NCBI RefSeq assembly: GCF_027923385.1
Contig: NZ_BSEC01000003.1
Location: forward strand, 139,326 to 203,325
Length of the DNA: 64,000 nt
From: Methylocystis echinoides
GTDB lineage: Bacteria > Pseudomonadota > Alphaproteobacteria > Rhizobiales > Beijerinckiaceae
Direction of reading: 5' to 3'
Shown here: piece by piece, positions 62,974 through 64,000 of the stretch
Layout: the number at the start of each line of letters is the position of its first letter
Numbering within the stretch: position 1 is the stretch's first letter
The notes under the pieces: model-generated
The model's database searches: none
The model's input: the letters and a program-made list of their open reading frames with translations, nothing else
What the model was told of the DNA's origin: nothing
Made by a program: the position numbers and the translations under genes

Positions 62974-63807
62974 GCTCAGGACCTATTAAATTTGGCTGAG
63001 CCGTGATTCACAAGGGCTTCTGATTCGGGAGCCCTTGATGAGCGGATTGTTTTTGCTGAGCGCGCGTCAGATGGCGCGGATATCGCCGTTCTTTCCTCTG
63101 GCGCATGGCGTCCCACGTGTTGACGACCGGCGGGTGGTGAGCGGCATTGTCTATGTCATCAAGAACGGCCTTCAATGGAAAGACGCACCCAAAGGCTATG
63201 GGCCGCACAAGACGCTCTATAACCGCTTCATCCGCTGGAGCCGGCTTGGCGTCTTTGACCGCATCTTCGCGGCGCTCGCAGGCGAAGGGCCAAAGCCCGA
63301 GCAGATCATGATCGACTCCACCCATCTGAAGGCGCATCGGACGGCGGCGAGCCTCTTAAAAAAGGGGTTCTTTCCCGTTGTATCGGACGCACGAAAGGTG
63401 GGTTGAACTCCAAGCTCCATGTCGTCTGCGACAGCGGCGGCAAGCCCCTTGCGATGCTACTAACCGAAGGGCAGATGAGCGACCACAAAGGCGCGCGGAT
63501 GATGCTCGCAGCTTTCCCGCCTGCATCGGCGCTGATCGCCGACAAAGGTTATGATAGCGATTGGTTCCGGGAAGAGCTGAGGGCGCGTGGGACCGAGCCT
63601 TGTATTCCGCCAACCAGAAGCCGCAAGATCCCTCTCGATTATGACAAGGTGCTCTACCGCCAGCGCCACAAAATCGAGAACCTCTTCGCCAAACTTAAGG
63701 ACTGGAGACGCATCTCAACCCGCTACGACAGATGCGCCCATACCTTCTTCTCGGCAATCTGCATCGCTGCAGCCGTCGCCTTCTACCTCAAACAATGAGT
63801 CCTGACC
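62974..63807 (+). mobile_element. IS5-family insertion sequence, right copy
   Basis: 834 bp flanked by CTAG, opposite in orientation to 53925-54758 and with the same ends. Its right edge lies inside a TlpA-like gene. Identical predicted products in several frames indicate very recent duplication or gene conversion of the pair. Confidence 0.92.
63038..63798 (+). CDS. IS5-family transposase made by programmed -1 frameshift (right copy)
   Basis: First frame 63038-63406, second 63403-63798, offset by -1. The slippery run is A6 at 63358-63363 followed by GGGG. The fused product carries the same DDE motifs as the left copy (IMIDSTHLKAHRTAASLLKK; LIADKGYDSDWF; HKIENLFAKLKDWRR). Intact, so the pair should be mobile. 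Confidence 0.9.
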
Positions 63808-64000
63808 CTAGCTGCTGGGCCAGCGCTCGCGCAACTCGGCGCGCCCCCGATGTTGCAAACGGATAGCTCGCAATTCGTTGAACTGCGACCTGCTATGATG
63901 ATGCCAGTCGCCACCTTGCTGCGAATCGACGGGAAATTGACGCCCCTGAGCGCATCGCGCGGGAAGGTTCTCCTTCTGTGCTTCTGGGCGACTTGGTGTG
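63808..64000 (+). pseudogene. TlpA/ResA-like thioredoxin-fold protein, 5' end cut by IS (partial)
   Basis: The frame is open from the IS edge to the window end. It begins LAAGPALAQLGAPPM, the tail of a signal peptide with a cleavage site, and ends GKVLLLCFWATWC, the start of the thioredoxin active site (WCxxC) of TlpA-type periplasmic disulfide reductases. No start codon with ribosome-binding site lies inside, and the IS contributes stops upstream, so the gene appears to have lost its start to the insertion. Confidence 0.65.

Larger units (their letters stand above)
53925..63807. mobile_element. Putative composite transposon bounded by two inverted IS5-family copies
   Basis: A 9.9-kb segment with matching IS copies in inverted orientation at its ends (834 bp each). 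The 8.2 kb between them carries regulators, an ECF sigma/anti-sigma pair and two bufferin operons. CTAG lies at all four IS edges; as CTAG is also the element's preferred target, it does not prove insertion of the whole unit. Mobility is inferred from architecture. Confidence 0.65.

Overview
The window (about 60% G+C by eye, dense with short intergenic gaps) looks like accessory or ion-homeostasis DNA of an alphaproteobacterium. The KdpFA/KdpDE set, NhaR-SulP pair, OpgC-like acyltransferase, membrane-anchored OtsA with a GH15 enzyme, and an ECF sigma factor with a DUF1109/NrsF anti-sigma all fit Hyphomicrobiales. A methylotroph or methanotroph relative is a guess, because no marker gene such as rRNA, pmo or mxa is present. 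No tRNA, rRNA, CRISPR array or replication origin was seen.

Layout. 1-5.1 kb: potassium uptake. kdpA (cut by the window edge), kdpF and small membrane ORFs read left; the sensor/regulator pair kdpD-kdpE reads right, with two KdpE-box-like sites between them. 5.1-7.5 kb: a secreted protein and a triple-PAS histidine kinase. 7.5-18.3 kb: a decayed mobile-DNA zone with pieces of a DNA methylase/DUF7220 unit, IS66, a defective IS630 and IS256, an AI-2E-type transporter broken by IS630, and an mscS gene cut by a complete tnpA-only Tn3-family element with matching 38-bp ends and a 5-bp target duplication; a Na+/Ca2+ exchanger is also here. 19-25.9 kb: a trehalose operon (otsB, GH15, otsA), a PCu(A)C-fold protein and a MarR regulator. 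25.9-31.5 kb: a CusBAC/CzcBAC-type heavy-metal RND efflux operon. 32-34.7 kb: a class III adenylate cyclase and a Tat-exported SGNH esterase.

34.9-46.3 kb: ion transport. The most unusual gene of the window is here: one 1235-codon frame encodes a complete P-type cation ATPase, an extra transmembrane helix and a periplasmic adaptor (membrane-fusion) domain. It is followed by nhaR, a SulP anion transporter, an SmbP-like protein, a CPA1 Na+/H+ antiporter and an OpgC-like protein. 46-52.5 kb: small membrane and secreted proteins, a Tn3 tnpA remnant and an MgtA-type Mg2+ ATPase. 52.6-53.7 kb: a short mercury locus (merR, merT, GDCCVxC protein) with no merA or merP.

53.9-63.8 kb: a 9.9-kb segment bounded by two same-sized, inverted IS5-family copies, organised like a composite transposon. 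It carries HxlR-tautomerase-AhpD-like genes, an ECF sigma/NrsF pair, and two divergent bufferin operons (bufA-bufB-bufC of two precursor types) plus DUF2892 and DoxX membrane proteins. Both bufferin operons have a GTAACC-N16-CGAA promoter, the type read by SigF-like ECF factors, so regulator and targets appear to travel together. To the right the IS has cut a TlpA-like thioredoxin gene that runs off the window.

The common theme is metal and cation homeostasis (K, Na, Ca, Mg, Cu/Ag, Hg) assembled with heavy mobile-element traffic.
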